64,000 bases of DNA from Oceanospirillum maris DSM 6286 (GTDB lineage Bacteria; Pseudomonadota; Gammaproteobacteria; Pseudomonadales; Halomonadaceae): assembly GCF_000422865.1 (NCBI RefSeq), contig NZ_KE383938.1, positions 40,115 to 104,114 on the forward strand. Reading direction: 5' to 3'. Each line of letters begins with the position of its first letter. The stretch's first letter is position 1. Under the pieces are notes generated by a model. That model was not told the DNA's origin. It did not search any database and saw only the letters and a program-made list of their open reading frames with translations. Positions 45,241 through 55,300 of this stretch are shown here, piece by piece. The position numbers were made by a program, and so were the translations under genes.

Positions 45241-47094
45241 CTAGTGAGACTCTTTTTTAGAGGCCACAAGCAACTTTGTTGTCCGTTCGGGTTCTGGTAA
45301 ATGGTCTTTATCATAGATATCATCTCGCCACTGTAAGTCGCCGTTGTCATCTTGCCAAACCGTCCAATACATTAAATAGACAGGTAGGTGCGGCTCCATT
45401 TTTAGGTAGCGTTCTTCTTTTGACCGTAGTACGTCTTGCACGCGTTTATTCGTCCAACCCCAAGGCTCACTACCTAATAACCGGTCGACTAACAGCAAAG
45501 CATTCTCAAGGCGCACACAACCATTACTCATTGCTCGCTCACGGCGGTTAAAGAGACTTTTAGCCGGCGTATCATGCATATAAATGGCTTTATTATTCGA
45601 CAGACGAAATTTCACATAGCCTAACTGGTTATGATCACCTGGCAGTTGAACAAAGCGATAAGGGAATTGGCTGGGATCGTCAAAATCAGCAAAATTGATC
45701 TGATCTGCAGAAACCTCTTCTGCGGGAGAACTCCAACCATTAACCACCTGAATTTCTCGGCTTTTCAGATAATTAGGATTATTTTTTGCTTTAGGGAAAA
45801 TACTTTTTGCACCAATACTTTTAGGGATATTCCAACGAGGACTTAAAATAACCGACGTTAGCGATTGTTTCATAATGGGCGTTCGACTATCCCGAGAACC
45901 AATAATAACGCGCATCTGCAAAGTTGGTTTATTTTTCTCCACCAACTCTAGATTGTAATCCGCCATATTGATCATCAAATAGCGATCACCTAGTTTCTCT
46001 GGCAGATGATAAAGCCGTCTAAAGTTATGGGCCAGCTGCCGCACTCGCTGGGCAGGCGACATATTCAACACACGACGAGTTTGTATGCCGATCATGCCAT
46101 CTACAATCTGCCCATGCATCGCTTGCACGCGCTTAACGGCTGCCACTAGCTGGCTGTCATAACGTCCCGGAATATCCGCTTGATACCCATCACCCAAAAC
46201 CTTGAGCCGCTGCAGCTGCTCTACCAAAACAGGCATCCAATTTTCACGTATCATGCCAGGGGATAATAAAGGTTCTGTTTTAGATAGCTCAGGCCACACA
46301 TCATCGGTTTGCTGCTGCCAATAACGAAGCGCATCTAGCAAAGGCTCTTTTTGAGAGCTTGCAGGATAAAGTGCATTAACTTGACGTGCTAGAAAGACAG
46401 CCCGCTCATCGCTTGGCAGCACACTGGCCGTTTTAAGCTCTAAAGTAATGTCTTGCGCCCAGGGGCTTTGGGTCGATTTAAAGTCATTTAAAGCATTGCC
46501 GCCATAAAGATACTCCTCATGGTCATTATCCATGTCCCACTCAATAAAGCGCTCTGTTGCAATATCGTGGCGCAAACGTGCATACATTTCGCTATACAGT
46601 AGATCAGTGGCAAGCAGGTAACGGGGCAAAGCCAAGGTCATCGGCTTTTTTTGCCATTGTAAAAACTGCTGATAAGGTCTTAACCAATCCTGGGGGGCTG
46701 CACTGCCGTTCTTTCCTGTAGATGATAACGCGGCCAGCACTTCTACAAGCCGCACTAAGCTTTTGGCCGCATCATTAACATTACCTGAAGCATCCAGCCA
46801 AATATGCTTAAAATCATTATCAAGATAAACGGGAGCAATTTGTGCCGCAAAGCGTGTCTTAGCGTCACTAAACCGGCTACGTAAGGTCACATCTACCCAC
46901 GCGGTTTCTATGGTTGCGGTTGATGCTGGCGAAGGCTGATGTGGAAATACCGATTTAGAAGCAGGTTCTGTTGCCGTTAGTGCCGCCATGGCCGGTGTTG
47001 TTATAAACAAACACAGGATTACCGTGCGTAATAACCACTGTATGTCGCCCTGGCATTGTCGGTTAGGGCGCTTCACTAAAAACAGAGAAAACAT
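45241..47094 (-). CDS. L,D-transpeptidase (YcbB/LdtD type)
   Basis: A 617-residue periplasmic enzyme that makes 3-3 crosslinks in peptidoglycan. A signal or anchor helix is at about 20-38 (WLLRTVILCLFITTPAMA). A scaffold region follows, then a peptidoglycan-binding domain (about 315-360, YDSQLVAAVKRVQAMHGQIVDGMIGIQTRRVL) and the YkuD catalytic domain with Cys in RAMSNGCVRLENALLLVDRLLG. The size and order match YcbB. The gene follows an NRDE gene with a 15-base gap, so they form an operon. Confidence 0.94.
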   Translation of the reverse strand: MFSLFLVKRPNRQCQGDIQWLLRTVILCLFITTPAMAALTATEPASKSVFPHQPSPASTATIETAWVDVTLRSRFSDAKTRFAAQIAPVYLDNDFKHIWLDASGNVNDAAKSLVRLVEVLAALSSTGKNGSAAPQDWLRPYQQFLQWQKKPMTLALPRYLLATDLLYSEMYARLRHDIATERFIEWDMDNDHEEYLYGGNALNDFKSTQSPWAQDITLELKTASVLPSDERAVFLARQVNALYPASSQKEPLLDALRYWQQQTDDVWPELSKTEPLLSPGMIRENWMPVLVEQLQRLKVLGDGYQADIPGRYDSQLVAAVKRVQAMHGQIVDGMIGIQTRRVLNMSPAQRVRQLAHNFRRLYHLPEKLGDRYLMINMADYNLELVEKNKPTLQMRVIIGSRDSRTPIMKQSLTSVILSPRWNIPKSIGAKSIFPKAKNNPNYLKSREIQVVNGWSSPAEEVSADQINFADFDDPSQFPYRFVQLPGDHNQLGYVKFRLSNNKAIYMHDTPAKSLFNRRERAMSNGCVRLENALLLVDRLLGSEPWGWTNKRVQDVLRSKEERYLKMEPHLPVYLMYWTVWQDDNGDLQWRDDIYDKDHLPEPERTTKLLVASKKESH

Positions 47095-47109
47095 GGCAAA
47101 TATAAACCT

Positions 47110-48006
47110 TCAAATAAACGTATCGGGGCTTAGGGCATCCCCGTGTCGTTCATGTAGGGATTGTCTTGATGGTAACTGGATAACGGTTCGACAGCCTTTT
47201 TCTCCACCTGCAAGCCAGCTTTGTTCCATTAACGTTTGTCGCTCTAATCGGTCGCGAATCAATATTGTACTGGCACGGGTTCCATAGTCCAAACTGGTTT
47301 GGATAAAAGATGGCGATAAAAAGCGTTCTTTCTCTATACCTATGCCCGTATCTGGCAGCATGGCATCGACGGCGGCTTGGCTATTCAACAAAACATGCAG
47401 TAAATCAGCCTCATCGACGACACCGTGTTTTAACCTGAGATGATCCGTGAGCTTAAACTGATCAAGCACACGAGAAAACGCGGCCTTCGTTTGAGTTACC
47501 TTAGGCCAAGGTGTATTCAATCGATGATTACTGAGGCCGTATACGCCAGGGGCAAGATCAGCCTCATAATGGTAATAAGCCTGAGACTTTAAACCGCAGG
47601 CTTTCTGAGACAAAAAGAAGCGATTACTACCATAACCCAATGAGAGGCCATCGCTAACCAGTACATTAAAACCACCATAGTCCATGGCATCAGAATCCAG
47701 CGATGCTAGAAATTCTGCAACATTCATCTCGCCTTCTAAAAAATCACGGCAAAGCTTGCCTCTACTTTTGGCAAAAGTGGAGCCCATCTCCGCCCCTCGC
47801 CGATAGTTTGTGACAGCAGCAAACCGTCCCTTAGCGGTTATACCTAACCAAGTACCGCCTTCCTGTTGATCTCGACCGGCAATAACAGGGCTATTATCCC
47901 ATAATGATAGCGGTGCTGTTGGGCGCTGGTAAAACTCATCTCGGTTTGCCGCCACAATAAAAGGATACTCAGGATCAGTCTTCCAGGAAAACAGTATCAA
48001 GCACAT
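47110..48006 (-). CDS. NRDE (TANGO2-like) family protein
   Basis: A 298-residue protein beginning MCLILFSW, with the eponymous NRDE in FIVAANRDEFYQRPT and the conserved GGTWLGITAKGRFAAVTNYR. The family has an N-terminal nucleophile-type fold with the Cys next to Met as likely nucleophile. The physiological substrate is not established; human TANGO2 is linked to lipid or heme handling. It lies directly upstream of the L,D-transpeptidase gene on the same strand. Confidence 0.92.
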   Translation of the reverse strand: MCLILFSWKTDPEYPFIVAANRDEFYQRPTAPLSLWDNSPVIAGRDQQEGGTWLGITAKGRFAAVTNYRRGAEMGSTFAKSRGKLCRDFLEGEMNVAEFLASLDSDAMDYGGFNVLVSDGLSLGYGSNRFFLSQKACGLKSQAYYHYEADLAPGVYGLSNHRLNTPWPKVTQTKAAFSRVLDQFKLTDHLRLKHGVVDEADLLHVLLNSQAAVDAMLPDTGIGIEKERFLSPSFIQTSLDYGTRASTILIRDRLERQTLMEQSWLAGGEKGCRTVIQLPSRQSLHERHGDALSPDTFI

Positions 48007-48221
48007 CGCGACATTCTCTTATTTCGTTATCGATAAATTCCGCTGTTAGACACCGAAATATTGCGTTATTAAGTATAAAATACAGATAGCTGAACATATC
48101 AATATGCGGTTAAAACCTCGGATATTCAGTAATAATGTTCAGTAAAATTTTTGCTAAAGACAGTGTATGATACTCATTCCACAGAAATGAATTCTGCGTC
48201 AAGGAACATTCAAGGAAGCCC

Positions 48222-50648
48222 ATGGCTGAGATCGAGCAAACGCCAACACTCACACTAAAACAGTGGGTTAACAGAGTTTATGTGCGCTCCAGCATGGTAC
48301 AGCTGGTTATGGTTAGTAGCGCCTTCCTCATTCTGTTACTAGGAGCTTTTTTTCTTCTAGGGCTTAACCAAAATGATATTGCACGTAAAGATCATGAGCA
48401 GCAACTCATCTCTGCACTTCAAGCTAAAACGGACTGGGTAAACGCCCGCCTTGCATCGGTGCAAAGCAACTTGCTGGTATTTCAACGCCAAACAGAGCGC
48501 ATAATAGCCTCACCTAACGCGTTTGATGCGACAACACCCTTGGTATTTTCTCGGCAAAATGTACTCATGAAACCGAACGACGACGGTGGTGTCGCGGTGT
48601 ATTACTCAACCCAAGGGAAAGACCTTTCAGCACGAGAAGAAAAAACACGAAAACTCTTACCGCTTAGCCCGTTAATTGTCGATATTCAACGGGCTAATCC
48701 CCTTGTGAAGCAGGCCTATGTTAATACACTGGATAGCTTGAACTTACTGTATCCCTTCCAAGATGTTGAGAAACTTTACCCCTCTGATTTAAATACGAAA
48801 GATTTTAGCTTCTTCTATCTTGCGAATGAGGAAAACAACCCTAAACGCCAACGGGTCTGGACGGATGCCTATATTGATCCGGCAGGGTTAGGGTGGATTA
48901 TTTCTAATATTGCACCGGTATATAAAGCAGATCACTTGGAGGCGGTCGTTGGCCTAGACTTAACCATCGATACGCTTATTAACAATCTATTCAACTTACC
49001 CCTGCCATGGTCTGGCTATGGTGTTCTTATTGGTAAGGATGGCAATATCTTAGCTCTGCCACAGGAAGGTGAAATAGACTTCGGCCTGAATGAGCTAACC
49101 CAAGACCAGTATAGTTTCCGTCATGCCACTGATAATCAATTTAAGCCAGAACTGCTCAATCTATACAAACAACCTGAATTGGCGGTTTTATCGCGCTTAA
49201 TCGCCCATCAGCAAGCCGGCCTTGCTCAAATACAGCTAAGCCAACCCAGTGTTGTTGCTTGGAATACCGTACCATCAACCGGCTGGAAATTACTTGCCAT
49301 TACGCCTCAGGCAGAGCTTTATACCAACACCTTTTCTGAATACTTAAAAGACTTAACACTGCTGGTTTTACTCTTTGTTTTAATCATTGTTGTGATCCAT
49401 ATCGCTTTACAGCGGTTTCTCAGTCAAAGACTTTACACACAACTACAACGGCCATTGGATTACTTTTATAGATTAATCGATTCAGTCATACATGACGATA
49501 AAAAGCCGCCATCACCGTTATCAACCCCCGTCATTGAAATCCAAAAAACCGCTGATCTTATCCACAGCTTGTCCGGTGAGATTGAAGCACTTAAACGATC
49601 AAGCCAGCAGGAATCCTCCAATGCCCAGCAGCAGAGAGACTTCCTTCGTAATTTACTCAACAGCCTTCCTATGCCGGTATTCAATACGGATGGCGAGTAT
49701 CGCATTCAAGGCTGTAACCATGCGTTTGCTCTTTTCTTTGGCCGAAATGAAAATGACCTAAAAGGCCATTTACTCACAGAGCTAATCCCTGTTACACCCT
49801 CTGACTCTGGGGTTTGTGCTAACGGGATGTACACCAAAGAACTGATACTCACTAATGCGAGCGAGCAAAACCGTCACATGAGCATTATGATTACCGGAAC
49901 CTCGGAATCACTGCCACCACAGCCCAACCATAAAGGCCTATCATTGATTGGTATCATGGTCGATACATCTGACCATTATCATGAGAAAGATCAACTTAAA
50001 TTTGATCGTGATCGCGCTCTTGAAGCCTCAAAACTACAAAATGAATATTTGCAGGCCATGCACCAAGAGCTTGAAAAACCGCTGCTCAATTTAGCCAATT
50101 TAACTGAACAACTCTCCGCCCAGCCTGAAGAACACAAACGCCTAGGCTTGCTGATTAAAGAGCAAACCGACGCCTTGCTTTTTATCGCCAAAGACAACAA
50201 ATTATCAGAGCCTCAGTCATCGCTCCTTCAGCAAAACCACCGTGAAAGCCAACCCCATGTACTTGTAGTTGATGATGGTGCCGTTAATACCATGCTGGCG
50301 AAATCTGTTCTGCAAAAAGTCGGCTATGATGTTGATGTCGTCAGCAGCGGGCAAGATGCCCTTGAGCAGATGACAAAAAAACATTATCAAGTGGTCTTGA
50401 TGGATATATTTATGCCAGAAATGGACGGCATTGAAACCACGCGTCACTGGCGTGAACGAGAAAAAAACATGAACCTAGCACCCGCAGCCATTATTGCCTT
50501 AACTGCAAATGTGTTAGAAAGTGAGCGCCAGCGCTTTTTTGATGCAGGCATGAATGAGTATCTCGCCAAGCCTTACCACCCTTCAACATTACGTTCCCGA
50601 GTTGATCATTGGCGACAGCAATATGAGATGGGGCAAGTGCCTACATAA
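48222..50648 (+). CDS. Cache-PAS-receiver hybrid sensor lacking a kinase core
   Basis: An 808-residue membrane protein. Transmembrane helices at about 25-47 and 380-400 flank a periplasmic double-Cache sensor. After a linker with coiled coil come a PAS domain (about 470-590), a helical pair and a receiver domain (about 680-795) with acidic pair VVDDGAVN, acceptor Asp in VLMDIFMPEMDG and Lys in YLAKPYHP. The helical pair resembles the HisKA helix, but the segment that would read HELRTPL is QELEKPL, so the phospho-His is missing. No HATPase domain follows. It may be a phospho-sink or a scaffold. AAGGA precedes the ATG. Confidence 0.85.
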   Translation: MAEIEQTPTLTLKQWVNRVYVRSSMVQLVMVSSAFLILLLGAFFLLGLNQNDIARKDHEQQLISALQAKTDWVNARLASVQSNLLVFQRQTERIIASPNAFDATTPLVFSRQNVLMKPNDDGGVAVYYSTQGKDLSAREEKTRKLLPLSPLIVDIQRANPLVKQAYVNTLDSLNLLYPFQDVEKLYPSDLNTKDFSFFYLANEENNPKRQRVWTDAYIDPAGLGWIISNIAPVYKADHLEAVVGLDLTIDTLINNLFNLPLPWSGYGVLIGKDGNILALPQEGEIDFGLNELTQDQYSFRHATDNQFKPELLNLYKQPELAVLSRLIAHQQAGLAQIQLSQPSVVAWNTVPSTGWKLLAITPQAELYTNTFSEYLKDLTLLVLLFVLIIVVIHIALQRFLSQRLYTQLQRPLDYFYRLIDSVIHDDKKPPSPLSTPVIEIQKTADLIHSLSGEIEALKRSSQQESSNAQQQRDFLRNLLNSLPMPVFNTDGEYRIQGCNHAFALFFGRNENDLKGHLLTELIPVTPSDSGVCANGMYTKELILTNASEQNRHMSIMITGTSESLPPQPNHKGLSLIGIMVDTSDHYHEKDQLKFDRDRALEASKLQNEYLQAMHQELEKPLLNLANLTEQLSAQPEEHKRLGLLIKEQTDALLFIAKDNKLSEPQSSLLQQNHRESQPHVLVVDDGAVNTMLAKSVLQKVGYDVDVVSSGQDALEQMTKKHYQVVLMDIFMPEMDGIETTRHWREREKNMNLAPAAIIALTANVLESERQRFFDAGMNEYLAKPYHPSTLRSRVDHWRQQYEMGQVPT

Positions 50649-50710
50649 GCAGACTAAAGGCTGATTCAACCCAATAAAAAAGCATCAACCTGTCCCGTAA
50701 AACGAACCAA

Positions 50711-50736
50711 AACCGACAACCTTACTGTCGGTTTTT
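50711..50736 (+). terminator. Terminator before the TauE/SafE gene
   Basis: CCGACA pairs with TGTCGG over a seven-base loop, with AA and TT extensions, followed by TTTTT. It lies 62 bases after the hybrid sensor stop and 20 bases before the next gene. Confidence 0.85.
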
Positions 50737-50757
50737 CTACTAGGAGCCTAGCTATTC

Positions 50758-51546
50758 ATGCTAACCCTTTTAATGTATGTCGTTCTTGGTGCCGCAGCCG
50801 GTACTTTAGCAGGGTTATTTGGTATTGGCGGCGGCCTAATTATCGTCCCAGTGCTTATTCTCAGCTTTGAAACGCAAAACGTTGCCCCCGAAGTGATGAC
50901 CCACCTTGCCGTCGGCACCTCTTTAGCGACGATTGTCATTACATCCATTAGCTCAATAAAAGCACACCATGCCAAAGAGGCCGTACGCTGGGATTGGTTT
51001 ACGTTTATCGCCATCGGCATTGTCGTTGGTAGCGCCCTTGGGGTAAAAACAGCCGGTATGATGAGCGGTGAGTTTTTACAGAAAGCGATTGGTATCTTCG
51101 CCATTCTTATTGCAATTCAAATGGGGTTAGGCCTAAAACCTAAAGCGAGCCGAACCATTCCAGGCCGACCCGGTCTTATTGCGGCAGGTGGCGTCATTGG
51201 CTGGGCATCCTCTATTTTTGGTATTGGCGGCGGCTCACTAACCGTTCCCTTCTTAAGCTGGTGTAATACCAAGATGCAAACAGCTGTGGCAACATCGGCA
51301 GCAATTGGTTTTCCTATCGCCATTGTCGGTGCTCTTGTGAATATTGAAGAAGGCTGGGGGAACCCATTATTGCCTGAATATGCAACGGGTTACGTTTATT
51401 GGCCTGCGTTTATTGGCATTGTGTCTACCAGTGTTATTTTTGCCAAGCTAGGTGCCAAACTTGCCCATAAACTGCCATCCACTACGCTAAAACGTATTTT
51501 TGCGGTGCTACTGCTGATTGTCGGTAGCCGCTTTTTATTAAGTTAA
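50758..51546 (+). CDS. TauE/SafE family permease
   Basis: A 262-residue inner-membrane protein with two inverted halves. Each has the Gly-rich motif: [19 protein letters not shown] near residue 20 and [19 protein letters not shown] near 155. This is the member usually found upstream of lgt in Pseudomonas-like genomes. Its substrate is unknown. TAGGAG lies about ten bases before the ATG. lgt starts eight bases after the stop. Confidence 0.92.
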   Translation: MLTLLMYVVLGAAAGTLAGLFGIGGGLIIVPVLILSFETQNVAPEVMTHLAVGTSLATIVITSISSIKAHHAKEAVRWDWFTFIAIGIVVGSALGVKTAGMMSGEFLQKAIGIFAILIAIQMGLGLKPKASRTIPGRPGLIAAGGVIGWASSIFGIGGGSLTVPFLSWCNTKMQTAVATSAAIGFPIAIVGALVNIEEGWGNPLLPEYATGYVYWPAFIGIVSTSVIFAKLGAKLAHKLPSTTLKRIFAVLLLIVGSRFLLS

Positions 51547-51554
51547 GGTTTTTC

Positions 51555-52346
51555 ATGCTGCAATACCCTCAGATTGATCCGATTCTAGTGGCTATAGGCC
51601 CCTTAAAAATTCATTGGTACGGCCTTATGTACCTCATTGGTTTTGCTGGGGCATGGTTAATTGCCAGTAAAAGGGGCCATCGATTAGGCTGGAGCCGCGA
51701 TGATGTTAGCGACCTCATTTTCTATGGAGCCGTTGGTGTTGTCTTAGGCGGACGCTTCGGCTATGTCTTTTTCTATAACTTTGATCGTTTCTTAGAGGAT
51801 CCTCTGTGGCTTCTGCGTGTATGGGAAGGCGGCATGTCTTTCCACGGCGGCCTACTAGGGGTTATCACTGCTATGGTTATTTTTGCTCGCCGGATGCAAG
51901 TCTCCATGCTAACGGTCACAGACTTTATTGCGCCCTTAGTGCCGATTGGTTTAGGTGCTGGCCGTGTGGGTAACTTTATTGGCGGCGAACTTTGGGGGCG
52001 GCCAACGGATCTGCCTTGGGGCATGGTATTTCCCCATGTGGATAACTTAGCTCGCCACCCTTCACAGCTGTATCAGTTTGCACTAGAGGGTGTTGCTCTA
52101 TTTGCTATTCTTAATCTACTTGACCGTAAACGCCCTGCGAGAGGTGTTATTTCAGGCTGCTTTTTACTCTGCTATGGCATCTTCCGCTTTATGATGGAGT
52201 TTGTTCGTCAGCCAGATGCGCATTTAGGTTTTGTGGCTTTAGACTGGCTAACGATGGGGCAGTTGCTATCTCTGCCAATGATTGTCGCAGGCATTGCTTT
52301 AATTATTTGGGGCAAAAAGCAGAAAATCTTAGACCAGAAGAGTTAG
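51555..52346 (+). CDS. lgt: Prolipoprotein diacylglyceryl transferase
   Basis: A 263-residue membrane enzyme that adds diacylglycerol to the lipobox Cys of prolipoproteins. The signature [17 protein letters not shown] and the N-terminal [12 protein letters not shown] are exact family features; [12 protein letters not shown] is also conserved. It is in an operon with the TauE/SafE gene and thyA. Its products in this window include the YHYH and carbonic-anhydrase-like lipoproteins. Confidence 0.97.
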   Translation: MLQYPQIDPILVAIGPLKIHWYGLMYLIGFAGAWLIASKRGHRLGWSRDDVSDLIFYGAVGVVLGGRFGYVFFYNFDRFLEDPLWLLRVWEGGMSFHGGLLGVITAMVIFARRMQVSMLTVTDFIAPLVPIGLGAGRVGNFIGGELWGRPTDLPWGMVFPHVDNLARHPSQLYQFALEGVALFAILNLLDRKRPARGVISGCFLLCYGIFRFMMEFVRQPDAHLGFVALDWLTMGQLLSLPMIVAGIALIIWGKKQKILDQKS

Positions 52347-52389
52347 AAGTCGAGTAGAATGGCGGTTTTTTTAACTCTTGGAAAGCCCC

Positions 52390-53241
52390 ATGCAGCAGTA
52401 TCTCGACTTAAGCCGTCGCATTGTAGAAGAAGGTATCTGGGTTGATAACGAGCGTACCGGCAAACGCTGCCTGACCGTTATTAACGCAGACCTTGTGTAC
52501 GATGTTGAAAACAATCAGTTTCCGCTAATCACGACCCGTAAGAGCTTTTGGAAGTCCGCTATTGCTGAGTTGTTAGGCTATCTGCGAGGCTACGACAGCG
52601 CCGCGCAATTCCGTGCTATTGGCTGCAATACGTGGAATGCCAATGCGAACGACAACAAAGCATGGCTGAATAATATTCACCGCAAGGGTGAAGATGATAT
52701 GGGTCGGGTGTACGGTGTCCAAGGCCGGTCTTGGGCTAAACCTGATGGATCACACCTGGATCAACTCAAAAAAATTGTCGATGACCTAAGCAACGGCTTA
52801 GATGATCGCGGTGAGATTCTGAGCTTTTATAATCCGGGTGAGTTTGAATTAGGCTGCCTGCGCCCTTGCATGTACAGCCATCACTTCTCTTTGCTTGGTG
52901 GCAAGCTGTACTTGAATAGCACACAACGTAGCTGTGATGTCCCTTTAGGTCTAAACTTTAATCAGGTACAGGTTTTTACCTTGTTGGCGCTTATGGCACA
53001 GATAACAGGCCATGAGGCCGGTCAGGCGTACCATAAGATTGTTAACGCCCATATTTATGAAGACCAGCTTGAAAAGATGCGTGACGTACAATTAAAACGT
53101 GAGCCGTTTCCATCGCCACAGCTAAAGATAAACCCTAAAATTAAGTCGTTAGAAGATTTAGAAACCTGGGTAACCCTAGATGATTTTGAGGTTGTGGACT
53201 ACCAGCACCACGAAGCAATTCCTTACCCATTTTCAGTATAA
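52390..53241 (+). CDS. thyA: Thymidylate synthase
   Basis: A 283-residue enzyme that methylates dUMP to dTMP using methylene-tetrahydrofolate. The catalytic Cys is in [12 protein letters not shown] and the dUMP-binding [13 protein letters not shown] follows. The N-terminus [22 protein letters not shown] and the length match the longer Vibrio/Pseudomonas form rather than the 264-residue E. coli form. ATG 52390 has GGAAAG upstream. folA follows after 71 bases. Confidence 0.96.
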   Translation: MQQYLDLSRRIVEEGIWVDNERTGKRCLTVINADLVYDVENNQFPLITTRKSFWKSAIAELLGYLRGYDSAAQFRAIGCNTWNANANDNKAWLNNIHRKGEDDMGRVYGVQGRSWAKPDGSHLDQLKKIVDDLSNGLDDRGEILSFYNPGEFELGCLRPCMYSHHFSLLGGKLYLNSTQRSCDVPLGLNFNQVQVFTLLALMAQITGHEAGQAYHKIVNAHIYEDQLEKMRDVQLKREPFPSPQLKINPKIKSLEDLETWVTLDDFEVVDYQHHEAIPYPFSV

Positions 53242-53312
53242 ACACCCCGTACCTAAACAGGGGGAGCCCTGACAAGGGTTGTCGAGAACTCATTTTACAA
53301 AGAGAACAGATA

Positions 53313-53837
53313 ATGTCTTTAGAACTGGATACCCCAGTAGCTCTAATCTGGGCAATGGCAGAAAACCGAGTGATTGGTATTGATAACAAAATGCCTTGGT
53401 ATTTACCAAAAGATCTACAGTTTTTCAAACAGTGTACTTGGGCCAAACCCGTGATTATGGGGCGTAAAACCCATGAGTCTATCGGGCGTCCGCTTCCTGG
53501 TCGTACGAATATCATTATCACCCGTAATCAAGATTTTACTGCCAAAGGTTGTAAGGTTGTTCATTCTTTAGAAGCCGCCCTTGAATTAGCGGATCAATGC
53601 TGTCTTATTGATGGTGGCGAAGAAATTATTATCATGGGCGGCGCTGAAATCTATCAACAATCGATGGCCCATGCCGATAAACTCTATATCACCAAGGTTC
53701 ACGCCAACGTTGAAGGCGATGCTTACTTCCCAGAGTATGATGAAAGTCAGTGGCAGGAAGTGTCTCACCAAGAATGCAAGAAAGAAGGCACCGGTGAATA
53801 CGATTATGGCTTTTATGTTTATCAGCCCGCAGGTTAA
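53313..53837 (+). CDS. folA: Dihydrofolate reductase
   Basis: A 174-residue enzyme reducing dihydrofolate with NADPH, restoring the cofactor consumed by ThyA. The motifs are ALIWAMAENRVIGIDNKMPWYLPKDLQFFK, the NADPH-binding VIMGRKTHESIGRPLPGRTNI and IIMGGAEIYQQ. AGAGAA is upstream of the ATG. It is the last gene of the lgt-thyA-folA group. Confidence 0.97.
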   Translation: MSLELDTPVALIWAMAENRVIGIDNKMPWYLPKDLQFFKQCTWAKPVIMGRKTHESIGRPLPGRTNIIITRNQDFTAKGCKVVHSLEAALELADQCCLIDGGEEIIIMGGAEIYQQSMAHADKLYITKVHANVEGDAYFPEYDESQWQEVSHQECKKEGTGEYDYGFYVYQPAG

Positions 53838-54001
53838 CATAGCGGAGTAGCCCATCGTCTCTGGGCTGCATAAACTCTACATTATGGCGAACAATACACC
53901 TTGCGTTATAACGAAAAGAGCTTTAGTCAAAATAAGAGTCACCGCTTCCGGTGATGGTTAGATCACACCATCACCGATGACATTAAGGATAGGTATCACC
54001 T

Positions 54002-55030
54002 ATGCGAAGCAACCCATCATCCAGCACCTTAGAAGACCTGTTCAATGAGCTAAGTGAACGAGCAGAAAGTAGTTTTCAGGTGCTTGAAGATCATCAGAAA
54101 AAAATTGCAGAATTAACCCAGGCGAAAGCGATGATCAAGGAAGAAAATCAGCGGTTACAAGAAAAATGTAACTCTCTAAACCGCCTATTAGCCCAAACAC
54201 AGGCAGAACTTAAAGCGATTGTGCAATATGCTCCAGATAGCACAGAGGCTGTAGGTACTCCTGGAATGACCGACAACATTGCGACAGGCTCAGTGGATAG
54301 CCTGCTTCAGGCTGAAAATGCGCAGCTGAAATCTGAATTAGCTGCGGCACAGGCAAGCAATCAAGGATTGGAACAACGGCTAAACGATGTTCAGCAGCGG
54401 CTAAAAAACCTTGCAGATGAGTCATCTCAGGCCAACTCTGAGGTTATATTGACGCTTCTTCGTGAAACGCTAGACCCTGCTGACTGGCCGAAAGATGGCA
54501 AAAAAGAAGACCGCCAAGAAGGGAAAAATGTTAGTGCAAGCATCATTGAAAACCGCGACGGAGAAAGCGAAGAAGCTCATGACAATACAGCGCTTGAGAG
54601 ATTCGATGCTAAAGAAATTCTAGCGCAATGGAGCAAACATTATCCAAAAGCATTCTCAACGGTTTCTATTCAGCCACTTAAGATTGGTATTCATGAAGAT
54701 TTAGCCAGTATTCATGAAAATTTAATCCATAAAAGCCTCACCCATGAAGGCTTAACCATAGCAGAGCCACTACCGGATCACTGGATTCGTCGTGCACTGG
54801 CCGGTTATGTCAAAAGCCCTCGTTATTTACGTGTGCTTAAAGCAGGGGCGGTACGTATGGATCTTGCGGGTAACAACGCAGGCTTTGTCACCGAAGAAGA
54901 AGCAAGGCACGCCAAAGAGCAGTTAGAAATAGTGCGCCATCAACGACTAGAAAAAGAAAAAGCGGTGCGGGAAAAAGAAGAGAAAAAACGGCTGAACAGC
55001 AAGCTCTCCCAGCTATTAAATAAAAAGTAA
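54002..55030 (+). CDS. ProQ/FinO-domain RNA-binding protein with N-terminal coiled coil
   Basis: A 342-residue protein. Residues 5-75 and 105-150 are predicted coiled coil (heptad-like Leu/Glu/Gln pattern). After an acidic linker, residues 200-325 match the ProQ/FinO fold: FSTVSIQPLKIGIHEDL, DHWIRRALAGYVKSPRYLRVLKAGAVRMDLAGN and a helical end GFVTEEEARHAKEQLE. Compared with ProQ the segment after the HEDL site carries a short repeat (IHEDLASIHENLIHKSL). The C-terminus is basic and Lys/Glu rich. Relatives bind structured RNA and sRNA-mRNA pairs. It follows folA as a separate unit. The domain call is from motif memory, not from a search. Confidence 0.8.
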   Translation: MRSNPSSSTLEDLFNELSERAESSFQVLEDHQKKIAELTQAKAMIKEENQRLQEKCNSLNRLLAQTQAELKAIVQYAPDSTEAVGTPGMTDNIATGSVDSLLQAENAQLKSELAAAQASNQGLEQRLNDVQQRLKNLADESSQANSEVILTLLRETLDPADWPKDGKKEDRQEGKNVSASIIENRDGESEEAHDNTALERFDAKEILAQWSKHYPKAFSTVSIQPLKIGIHEDLASIHENLIHKSLTHEGLTIAEPLPDHWIRRALAGYVKSPRYLRVLKAGAVRMDLAGNNAGFVTEEEARHAKEQLEIVRHQRLEKEKAVREKEEKKRLNSKLSQLLNKK

Positions 55031-55181
55031 TCGACCGAACAGAAAATAAGTCATTAAACAGAACATTAGGAATAAGCTAGGGCTATTAGCTGTTGAATAA
55101 AAAAATAGTCGAGATAGAGTCAAACGGTGAAGTGTCTAGCTTAATTGAGACACTTCACTGGGGGTATCCCGCCTAAAATAC

Positions 55182-55229
55182 CCTTAATCTTAAATACTAC
55201 TCTTAATCTTAAACACTCTTAATCTTGAC
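55182..55229 (+). repeat. Short degenerate tandem repeat
   Basis: Three copies of CTTAATCTTAA-like units at about 16-18-base spacing, between the ProQ-domain gene and the CBS gene. Both genes converge here; there is no strong terminator. Confidence 0.5.
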
Positions 55230-55300
55230 GCGTTTAAGGGCTCTCACTCTTATTATTTGCCACATTAATAGCGGCTAAAATAGCAGCAAAGAGCCAACAA

